Shown: positions 30,238-41,200 of the stretch, piece by piece
Layout: the number at the start of each line of letters is the position of its first letter
How positions within the stretch are numbered: position 1 is the stretch's first letter
DNA from: Augochlora pura
Lineage: Eukaryota > Arthropoda > Insecta > Hymenoptera > Halictidae
Length of the DNA stretch: 64,000 bases
Direction of reading: 5' to 3'
Assembly (NCBI RefSeq): GCF_028453695.1
Contig: NC_135774.1
Coordinates: 16,430,001-16,494,000, forward strand
Made by a program: the position numbers and the translations under genes
Notes under the pieces: model-generated
What the model was told of the DNA's origin: nothing
Seen by the model: only the letters and a program-made list of their open reading frames with translations
Database searches by the model: none

Positions 30238-33200
30238 ATGTATGCTTTTGGAGTGGATGCGTTGTACGTTTTATTAAAATAATTTAAAATTTTCTAGTTC
30301 ACTTTTAGTATCAATTGACATTTGAACAATAAAAAAAAACATTAAGGAAAATCTAAAATATTATTTCACTTTATTTATTATCTTCTAATATAATAACCGC
30401 AAGGAATACAGTTCTACTTAATTTTAGTTTTTTAAAATTTGCGAATGAAAATAATACATAATATGTAAAAATATTCATGATCAGGTAATTAGTAATAATT
30501 TAAAGATATCATTTCTACGTTAAGATTTCTTATACTATTAGCTCATTACTTATTAGTTTTCAGATATTACAATTGTTTATATAAAATTGTTTTCCAATTA
30601 CTTGTTTAAAAATTGAAGATTCTCCAATTTTTATCGTACCAAAAATAGAGGATATTCCAATTATTCGTACCAAAAAAGGAGGATTTTCCTATTATCTATG
30701 ACAAAAATGCGAGGTTTTCGAAAATAATATAACCGGTGTTAGCGTAAATCTAATTACATATAAAAAAAAAAAAACAAAAAAAAAACTTATAATTGCCGAG
30801 CTCTCGTACGCGATTAATCACACAAATAACAGGTTCGAGAATAAAAATCGCATTAACCCACCTGTCCGTCGATAAGTTTTCACAAGAAGATTAACGAGCC
30901 CCATCGTCGATGTTCAGTGAAAGTGCACGTGCATTCCAATTTGTCGCAGCATTTCAGATCAATATGTTGTTACATTAACAAAGCTTTACGTCCTCGTCGT
31001 TACAAAGAAATGAAAACAGAGAAAGAAGAAACAGAAATTGAGCCGTGATTTGCGATGCAGGGCAAGTGCTGTCGCGATATACTGAAATAAGGTAAAATTT
31101 TCGTTAAACATACACACGTGTACGTACGTATCTACAACGATAGTAATTGACATTGCTTTAGGAAATAACCATCTACATTTTTAAACTACCATTCTATCAG
31201 ATTATGTGAAATTATTCAAAGATCATTTAGTGTGACTAACGCTATACGTGTACCTAAAAGTTAAACGAATTGTATTATTATTTTATTTGAATTCCAATTG
31301 TTGTACACTTTTATTTGCGAGCAATATACGGTATGTCTCGTACATACAAAACTATGGCAATCTTTTTGCTCTACGCAAATAGTCATCAAAGAGCAGAATA
31401 CAATACCTATAACATAAAAATCAGACAATTGCTTTTAAAAATATATATTCACACATGTATTACAGTATTATGTATTTACATACATGTAGTATTTTCCAGT
31501 GTAATTTGTGCCACTTGTGTGCACTCAATATAACCTTATTTCTTTTGTACATCGATGAATTCTAATTTTATTTCTGTAGGTTAATAAATTAGATTGCAGA
31601 TCTTTATTCCAAATAAAAATTGTCTGCATTAATTGCAAGACATAGGAACCAATTTCAACCAACAAGTTGTCGTTGTCATATTATAATCATTGATCGTTTT
31701 ATTATTGTATGTTTTATTTAAGTTGTTTTTGCCTTAAATGCATAACATCGACAGTCTGCTAATTTGACCTTGAGCTATTGACGACCCTCGGAGAAAACTC
31801 TAATAAACATGCGCTGGCAAAAACTATAACTTCGTGTATGCTCTAGTAAAATTCCGAAACAACCCTGATTGGCTAACCCAGGCGCTGGGTCTTTTCCAAT
31901 CAGTGCTGTTCGTTTTTCCGATTCACCACCCATTTCTTCACCTAAACATGCTTCTTTTCGGAACGACGAAATGACAGGAGGGGATGTATTTATCGTGACA
32001 ATGTGGAACTTTTCTTTGGACCACCTGCGACGGACCCAAGTGGCGAAAGGCTGATGAATCCGACCTCAGTACTCTTCAGAACATGTGCTGGCAAAGTCTA
32101 GAAATTATCAACTCCTAAACAGCTTCGTCGAAAGAGAATCGTTGACCGTTTGCACGAAATAAAACTTTTTCATAAAAGGAAGTCATAAAAAAGAATTGGT
32201 TTCCAGGACGAAGACTCATTTCTACCCGTATTTGCTGAAGGCGGAAAGCTTAGAAGCTAAATTAATGAACTGTATTCTAAAGAATGTTAAACAAAGCCGT
32301 AATTACGAACATATGTAGTTAGAGAATGAATAAAATAAGAGATACTCCAAAACTATTTTTGTGTGTATGTTGTCTTAAATATTTTTCAAATGTTAAAAAA
32401 TATATTTTTAAAACATTACAAACATATTTGTAAAGTCATTTAAATAAACCATCTGTTATAGAATTGGAAAAATAATGTGTGTTTTAGCGAAAAAAAAACT
32501 TAGCCTCCAACGGGATTTGAAAACCCGAGGGTAGCAGCACCGAAATCATACGCCAACCAACCGAGTTGTAGTAAACGGAAACATTTCGGTATGTATATCC
32601 CGCTCGTCACAATCTTTTTGCTCGCTTAATTCGCATTTTCTAAGTTAAACAATTGTTTGTTTCGATGCAATAACGTTTAAAATTACTTAATCCACACTTG
32701 CGGTAAACTAGACAAGTAGTAGCTTCTGTCTGACAGCAAAAAACATCGACCCATTCGGTTTTCATTCTTATTGACAATGTTGCAGACGAGCAAAAAATCA
32801 GAGAAAAATTGAGTACACGAGCCGTGATAGTACCTTATCAGGGAATTAATATAAAAATAACTCATATTTTAGTTTTCAAGAAATCTTCAATTTTCCGATT
32901 TTTTTTGGTTTTTCATTTTTGATAATCACAGCTTGCAACAGAAAAATCTGAAAAAATTCTATAACATGCGGCTTGATGTCCAAAATAAGCCACATTTTTT
33001 TCAAAATTTTAGGGAGTCGCTAAAGGGGGAAAAATGCCGGAAAATCGCGAAATCTAATTTACCCTGTAAATACCCTCGCGGCAAGTTAAAATTTTGCACA
33101 GATGAGTTTTTTTGGTCAGCCATCGAACGGTATATGACTCATTGAAAAACCTCTAAGTGCAGTTTTGACCATCTCAGTCGGCTATACCCTTTGGTATTAC

Positions 33201-34140
33201 CTAAAATAACTACATATATTCATCAATATAAATATGTATTCAGTGACAGATGTCCATTGCACTCCGCTGTATAAAATGAATTATCATAAAATAATCATCA
33301 GATTCGGTTAGCTTAGATAATCAAAAAGTACGCGGTTTGATACTAAATCTTAAGGATGAATGATGTTCTCGTAATTTCTAGTGTGAAATATGTTTTTGCA
33401 ACGATCGATAAAACCAAGTGATTGATGATCATGACTATTCATTGTATCGGAAATTGAGAATATCACGACAGTTTATAGCATCAAGTTTTACAGATTCTCG
33501 AAATTTTCTGATAGAAGCCGTATAACGTCGTACTTAATCCTGTAATCAACAGGGGAATGATATAATTAAGATAAAATAAACGATGGAATAACTCGTGAAC
33601 ATTAACAGAAAAAATCATAGAAAATTATCCTTACATTGTAATTTTTAAATAGTTAATTATATAACAATAAAGGATTACGTGGCGAAGTAAGATAAACTGA
33701 CATACATTACTAACGTTTATAACCAGCGTGGCAGCGAACATGTTAATTTATTCCAAACCAGATAATATGTATTTAATGAGGAAATATTATCCGAAATATG
33801 TGTTATTACAAGCATTTTATTATGTCATCGTTACAAAAAATTAGATATGCAAGTATTATTTATGTTTTGCGGTTAAATTCTGCACGTTGCGATCCGACCG
33901 TAACAACATGACATCTCCCGTCATCATTGCCACATAACGAGGTCTCTTTATGTACGACGCAATGAGCAGCACGAAAAGAATCACCCTTCTCGAGATGTAT
34001 AATCATAGTGGGTCTAATAGCCCTATGTGCAACTGGGACCAAAACAATTTAATATCCTGCAAGCGGCGAGTTCGTTTGGTGAAACATTGTGAAATGAGTG
34101 CGGTTTCGTGAAAAGCACGCGACACGGGAGTTACCATGGA
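30238..34140. other. Long intergenic region, repeats only
   Basis: AT-rich. An A-rich tract lies at 30760-30786. Pieces of an unnamed repeat shared with 22075-22265 lie at 31755-31835 and 32065-32175. A tRNA-like segment lies at 32503-32575. No protein-coding exon is supported. The right end must contain the promoter of the proline-rich gene. Confidence 0.5.
32503..32575 (-). other. tRNA-like sequence, pseudogene or SINE head
   Basis: On the minus strand AACTCGGTTGGTTGGCGTAT resembles a D-arm/A-box. About 20 bases later CGGGTTTTCAAATCCCGT resembles a T-arm (B-box) with a proper 5-base stem. The acceptor stem does not pair, so it is not a working tRNA. It may be a tRNA pseudogene or the head of a SINE. 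Confidence 0.25.
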
Positions 34141-34149
34141 AAGTGCCCG

Positions 34150-34157
34150 TATAAAAG
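34150..34157 (+). promoter_or_regulatory. TATA box of the proline-rich gene
   Basis: TATAAAAG lies 47 bases upstream of the ATG at 34197. Two TCAGT initiator-like motifs follow (34164 and 34187). The second is nearer the usual spacing and would give a very short 5' UTR. Confidence 0.6.
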
Positions 34158-34196
34158 GCGTTGTCAGTCTGTTTTACCAGTAGACGTCAGTTGATT

Positions 34197-36609
34197 ATGC
34201 GGCCATTAAAATGGGTATGTAGATTTTTTTTCAAATTCGATGAATTCGATATTCGCAAAGAAACTTTATTGCTTGTTCACCGTATGCAGTTGGAGATATT
34301 GTTGCTGTTCAATTACGTTGCTGGACAAGCGCGACAAACAGTCCGGCAAGCGGGATACGTTTACGACATACCAAATGTACCATTTTCATTACCGAGTCCT
34401 AATTATAATCAGCCAATCTACCAAACCAATCCCACTCCACCCCCGTCAGACGCGCCTTCATATTTACCACCACCGGTACCGCCTTCACCCACACCACCAC
34501 CTCCGTCACCAAAATATAATTATCCAACACCATCAACACCTCTTCCCACCCCATCGCCGCAACCGACCTATGGCACTCCACTACCGCCACCATCTCCTCC
34601 TCCACCACCACCACCTCCGCCTCCTCCTCCACCGCCAGCACCGTCGCCACATTCGACACCGGCACCAACATATTTACCACCATTTGGCCAAGTGGGACTG
34701 CAACAAGGTTTTCAAGGACCCGGCGCTTTTGCAACGAGTACAGCATCAACGGTGCCCACTGGTGTAGTGAAAATAAGTGGTCCATTACTGGCGGCAAACG
34801 GAAATTTTCCTACTGCTACAACAGCTGCACCATTTTCATCATACAATTCGAGGATCCCTACCACATCGACGAATTATAATTATCCATCTACAACTCCAAG
34901 CTACTCGTCAACTGCTTCAACATTTAGTTATTTATCCACGCCTTCAACTCCGAGTTACAGTAATGCACCCGTTAAAATAAGTTTACCGACATTTGGTTAT
35001 TCGCAAACAACGCCAAGACCTGCGCCACAGCCTAGTTATCCTCCACAACAACCGAGTTACCCCCCTCCGCAACCTAATTATCCTGCTCCACAGCCGACGT
35101 ATCCCCCAGAGCGACCAAGTTATCCCGCACCACAACCAAATTATCCCCCTCAGCAGCCGAGTTACCCTGCACTACAACCTAAATATCCACCCCCGCAACC
35201 AAGTTATCCTGCACCACAACCTAAGTATCCGCCTCAGCAACCAAGTTATCCAGCACCGCAACCTAATTATCCTCCTCCACAACCTAAATATCCACCTCCG
35301 CAACCGAGTTATCCTCCCCAACCTAATTATCCTCCTCACAACCTAAATATCCCCAGCAGCCAAGTTATCCTCCTCCGCAACCTAATTATCCTTCTCCACA
35401 ACCTAATTATCCTCCTCACAACCTAAATATCCACCCCAGCAGCCAAGTTATCCTCCCGCAACCTAATATCCTCCTCAACAACCAAGTTATCCTGCACCGC
35501 AACCTAATTATCCTCCTCAACAACCAAGTTATCCTGCACCGCAACCTAATTATCCTCCTCCACAACCTAAATATCCATCTCCGCAACCGAGTTATCCTGC
35601 ACCACAACCTAAATATCCGTCTCAGCAACCGAGTTATCCTGCACCACAACCCAGCTATCCTCCTCCACAACCTAAATATCCGCCTCAGCAACCAAGTTAT
35701 CCTGCACCGCAACCTAATTATCCTCCTCCACAACCTAAATATCCACCTCCGCCACCGAGTTATCCTGCACCACAACCTAATTATCCTCCTCCACAACCGA
35801 GTTATCCTGCACCGCAACCTAATTATCCTCCTCCACAACCTAAATATCCGCCTCAGCAACCGAGTTATCCTGCACCACAGCCTAAATATCCGCCTCAGCA
35901 ACCGAGTTATCCCGCACCACAGCCTAAATATCCGCCTCAGCAACCGAGTTATCCTGCACCGCAGCCTAAATATCCGCCTCAGCAACCGAGTTATCCTGCA
36001 CCACAACCCAGCTATCCTCCTCCACAACCTAAATATCCTCATCAACAGCCAAGTTATCCTGCACCGCAACCTAATTATCCTCCTCCACAACCTAAATATC
36101 CTCCTCAACAACCAAGTTATCCTGTACCGCAACCAAATTATCCTCCTCCGCAACCTAAGTATCCTCCACAGCAACCGAGTTATCCCGCTCCGCAACCAAG
36201 TTATCCTGCTCCAACTCCTAAACCAAGTTACCCATCTCCACCTCCTCAACCGAATTATCCTCCGCAAACTCTGAAACCGAACTATCCGATGTCGCCACCT
36301 AATTATCCTCCTACAACTCCCAAACCAACTTACGGTGTTCCGGTTTCTCAACCTAGTTATCCTGTTCCAGCACCAACACCAAGTTTTCCTTCTCTACCTT
36401 ATCAACCTTCATATCCTTCCCCTAAACCGAGCTACCCTGCACCATCTCCGCAAGCTAATTATCCTGCGCCACCTAAAGTGAATTATCCTGCTCCACAATC
36501 TCAACCTAATTACCCTTCTCCGGTACAAAAGGTCGTAAACATGTACAATTATCCCTCACAGAACGAGGGTTTCGCAGGACAACAAAATATGATATACCTT
36601 CCTCCTTAA
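34197..36609 (+). CDS. Secreted proline-rich PYP-repeat protein, likely low-complexity cuticular protein
   Basis: Exon 1 (34197-34214) encodes MRPLKW and ends at GTATGT. Exon 2 starts at 34290 after GTATGCAG in phase 0, giving a signal peptide MRPLKWLEILLLFNYVAGQA with cleavage expected near it. Next come a Pro/Tyr-rich region with a run of Pro, a Ser/Thr/Ala-rich middle (to about 35020), and a long array of seven-residue repeats of the form P-[SNK]-Y-P-x-P-Q. It ends NMIYLPP with a TAA stop. Secretion plus PYP repeats fits low-complexity proline-rich cuticular proteins; another structural matrix protein is possible. As assembled the frame fails between 35337 and 35475 (two one-base losses, then a two-base and a one-base loss) and is open again to the end. 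The coordinates given span the whole gene. Confidence 0.75.
35030..36270 (+). repeat. Tandem 21-bp coding repeat array
   Basis: About fifty to sixty diverged copies of a 21-base unit encode PSYPAPQ, PNYPPPQ, PKYPPQQ and similar heptads. Higher-order blocks (SYPAPQPNYPPPQPKYPP) recur, showing repeated block duplication. Because the unit is a multiple of three, the antisense strand is also open for 311 codons at 35416-36351. That frame is an artefact. Confidence 0.9.
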
Positions 36610-38225
36610 ACTAGCAACACTCATTGTAATGAATATTTTCTAAAACATGAAATTGTAACCTACAAACAAGCTGTAGCAGTGAACAAGAACTACTAATCCT
36701 ACTGTTTGGAATTAATGTAATTTTATAAGAATGGCTTAAATTGTAAATATATATTTTTTATGTAATGAATACTTAATGTCCAAATATTCTATTATATTCA
36801 ACGAGCAAATAATTTGTAATTAGAAGTTCATTTTTATAATAATGTTAAAACATTCTGCGAACTATCACAATACAATTCATTGAATTATTCAGAAAATGGA
36901 AATTATTTAGTAAAAGTACATTTTATAATATTTTGCAGAAAGATTTAAACTAACAGTAGAAAATTGTATTAGATTTGCAATCGAAAGCAATTTAAAAATA
37001 GATAAATGTGTTAATAACGCAATGTAATCGAACATTGCAGAATGAGAGTTTTAATAAAAGTTTTATCGCAAATAGATGCAAAATACTTGTGTAGTTCAAA
37101 TTTATTTTTGCATTTTGTGAATTTTCCAGTGTCCAAGCCAGCATACATGTACACGATAGTGTCTGACTTGATACAGAAAACAAATGAACCGTATACACTC
37201 TTTCATTAACAAAACCAAGTTTATTTTAAATACAGTTTGTACGATACCAGCTAATGCGACTACAATGAAGATCACAGCATTTCTCAGGTAGACATTCTAA
37301 ATGTCAATCTCAGTAGCTTAAACGGTAAATTATAAGTGATCTATGTACTATGCTTATAACTAATTGAGTAGTGAGTAAAGGATGAGTACTCAACCTAGTT
37401 AATCATATCCGTTTCGTATTGTATAGCACGTATTAAACAAAATAATATGTTTCATACGAAACATACGTTAAATCCGCACTACACTAAATTAAACAGCCAT
37501 AATCCAACGTGTTAGCGTTCTACATCTAACGGGATATGACTCTATATAATTTCTTTACAGTTATTATTTTTACACTTGCGATCAATAATGATCTGCTTAC
37601 GCTACAATACAAAACGCATTCGAACCAAATAAGTCTTTCACAAAAATATAACATATTAATCGCGAAACTCTTAAAATGACCTATATTGCAAATTATCATG
37701 AAAAAATTCAATTTGTTAAGTAGAACATAATTAAGAATTGATTATTGTAGATCTCAATTTTCGAATAAAAATTACACGTTACCCGCAAAATAATTAATTA
37801 CTTTAGTCTGAAGCAGATTTACAGGAATACTCACGTCTTCTCTTTAGTTAAACATATGGTTAACCGATATCACAATTACTGTCACAAAAAAGAAACAGTT
37901 ACTATAAAGCTCGAACATTCAATTTATATGCACGACACGTTGGTTACGGATAATTCATTAAATATTTTTCTATAATTTGATGACATATTGCATGGAAAAC
38001 ACATTTGCATCGAAGAAAAAGTAAATCGTTCGAGATTACTATCGCAATGTAATAAGTGAATATTTATGATGCACGTTCATGAACTATAATAACAGATTCT
38101 GATTTATACATACACATACCATATAACTTTTACAAAAACAGATTCGATTGACATGTTAAAAACCTAATACAGGTAGTATAGATCTTTTGTGGTCCATTTG
38201 ATTTATCCGATTCATCTTGGTCCTT
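36610..38225. other. Convergent intergenic region
   Basis: 3' flanks of the proline-rich gene (+) and the PDZ gene (-). AT-rich, with no coding exon or element recognised. Confidence 0.6.
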
Positions 38226-41200
38226 TCATTCGTCTCCGGTTTCCGATAACTTGTCCAGACAATCATAAGACTTTGATTGAATGATGTATCTGCAACAATA
38301 ATCATTTTATATTATAAATTAAAATAAAGTATTTGTTAGAAATATTGTCATTAGTTTAAGTTACACACTATTCGGTTCTTTTCTCAGTTTGAAATACTTT
38401 TGTTCTTATTATTCAATATTGTGAATAAATATATACGATATTTATATTTTATGATTGCATAAGTCACAATTTACATAACGATATTCCCATTAAATTATTA
38501 ATATGTAATTTAAAAATTATTCAATGTTCTAAATTTTCCATGATTTCCAGAACCTGAAGAACCTTGATTCGTCCCAAAGCAAAGCTCCATTAGATATTAT
38601 GCTGCGCTAATCGAATCTTATAGTCGACAAGTGATATATGTGAAAAAAATTGTTAACACGCTATTGCTTAACATTAAATGTTTAGAGTGAACTACAATGT
38701 TCAAAAATACATTGTTTTCCACAGAAAACAATTAATATTTAGACTGAGACTGTATAACATAACCAAAGTTGCATAGTACGTACACAATTGTGTTTTTCGT
38801 TTGTAGATGTACGTATTATGCAACTTTGGTTATGTTATACAGTCTCAGTCTAAATATTAATTTCGATATAATTGTACAAACGACTCACATCACGTATCGA
38901 CTAAACAGATTTGTTAAAATGTTTTCTAATAAAGCAAAGCACCAAAACTAACCCAGTATTATAACCATCAATACTATCGCCTGTAACACAACCGTTTGTG
39001 CGTTGGGTCTCGACGACCCACGTGGAGGATCATCTTTCCAACTTTTGCAGCTCTGAATGTTTGTAGAGCTTTTGCGTGCGTCAGTCCATCCATGGATGTT
39101 CCATTGATTGCTAGAATTTCATCCCCCACTTTAAGAGTGCCATCTTCAGCCGCTTGACCACCAGCCATAACGTCCTTTACAAAAATACCCATAGATCCTT
39201 TATTACTATCCGATCCTCCGACGATAGAGAACCCTAATTTTTTTCCAGAGCCCTTTTCCAGCGTAATGGTCAACAAATCCATTGATAGGCTAGTCGCTCT
39301 TCTCGGACAGGAAACCGGATTTGTGCTACGTTTCCGCACTACCTGAAACTTTCTCATACCAGTCATCTTTTGTTCTGATTCCTTTTTTACCTCCCGTTCA
39401 CTTTCATTCCGCTCCAACACATTCGAAGATAAATTATTTCCGTCCTTCGTGCACTTGGACGAATCTTCCTGTGTGATAGTTTCGATAGACACCGGACTAT
39501 CTGCCAATTTCTCTTCCTTCAGTGTCCACACTTCGGAGTCGCTTCGAGTGCGGACCAAAATATCACCCCATGTATCGCCCAATTCCTCCCCGAATGTGAA
39601 AGTCGGCTCTCTTGCGATTTGCAATTCTACAGTTCCTATGCAGGCGTGCAGAGCTTTTCTAGCTTCCGCGATTGACATGCCGCGCAGCCTACGCCCGCAA
39701 ACGCGTACGATCTCGTCGCCGATCCTAAATTGCTTCGACTTCGCGGCTTCTCCGTTTGCGTCCATCTTCGAGATCACGTAAAATGGTCTTACGGCTTCAC
39801 GCCTTTCTACAGAGATACCGAGACTTTCCGGCTTGTCAATAGAAAGTTTCATTGTCTTCAATTCTCGACGAATAAGAGTCTTTGTCAGCGTAGCAGGAAG
39901 AGGCGCAATTTGTTCGACTTGCGTTGAGTGCGCGGGTCTCTTCACTTTATTACTAAGAGTGGCTATGTCATCGCGTTCCATATTCGACCGCGTTCTTTTT
40001 GGGCTGTAATATTGTAGCGGATCGGTCGAGACCGTTGCACTAATCTTTGATGCAGGCGGACTGTCCTTGCACGGGGAGGCTGCATTGTCTAACAAAATAA
40101 GATTGCTAGGACTTCTGTATTTGTTAGATTTCAATGGTATGTGGGACCTGGTTACTTTCTGTGGTTTCTGTATCTTTATTGTTTGCGAAAATGACATCGA
40201 TGGCACAGATTTAGGAAGTGTACCTTTCTCTGGTATCCTAGTTAATTCACTGTTCTCAGATGTAGAAGTTTTAGATTCTCCAAGTTTATTATTCGCTGAA
40301 GATGGATGTGACGTGAATGTTTTTGAAAGATCAGTATCGCATTTTCTCAAAATGTTATCATACTTTGGATACTGCGCAGCGTAATTCATTTGAAATTCTG
40401 TGAATCCTTCGAAAGTGTCATCGTCGCAACTATCCGTGTCATCTCCGTCCGACGCCAGTGCAGTCATGTTCGTTCTTGTGGATTCGTTTAAGAGACTCTT
40501 TTCAAGAACAACAGTTTCGTCGAGACGGGAAGATCTTGTCTCGATTTCATCAGCTTCCGTTACCGCTTCTGTATTACACGGCATATTCATTGGCAATGAC
40601 AAATCGATTCCATGGTAATCTTCTGACGTTATAGAGAAGCTGCGGGGTTTTAACATTGGTGGTACAGAGTTCTCGCTATCCGGAGAATCTGCTCCAGCTC
40701 GGGTACTGTCCGAATCATATCCGCTTTCATCGCAGCCTAGTCGCAAGTTGTTCAGCAGATCTTCCAAGCCTGTTGTTGGACAGGATCTTGACACGTCAGT
40801 TCTGTAAACAAGAGCAAATAAGTTAACAAAATGAGACAATATTGTTCTGACATGGCTAAGTAAACAATACCAAAAAAAAATCCTTACTTATCACATTCGC
40901 TGCTACCGATTGTTCGAATATTAAACAAATTCTTCTTAATGTTATTCAATTGAGTATTAAGGAACTCTTTCGTCTGCGTCGATACGCTGCTTTTATTGGT
41001 ATCCGATGTTGGCTGACTAGTTCGTTTTGGACTGACGTTTCGCCTAGTTTTGTCTAAAGTCTCTTTCGCTAACGCCGAACCTTCTTGCGTCTTTAGTATA
41101 TCCTGATTCTTTAAAATAAAATCCAAAACGCGTTGTTGCTCCTGAAGATCGTGTATACTGCGACTCAAATGCTTCTTCTTTTCGTAAAGAAGTGTACCAC

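Noticed and set aside
35416..36351. 311-codon minus-strand ORF (Arg/Ile/Leu/Trp-rich)
   Set aside because: It is the antisense of the 21-bp proline repeat. Repeats in multiples of three without TTA/CTA/TCA in that phase keep the other strand open.
39449..40618. + strand ORFs of 65-110 codons
   Set aside because: They lie opposite the intact PDZ exon and have no splice support.
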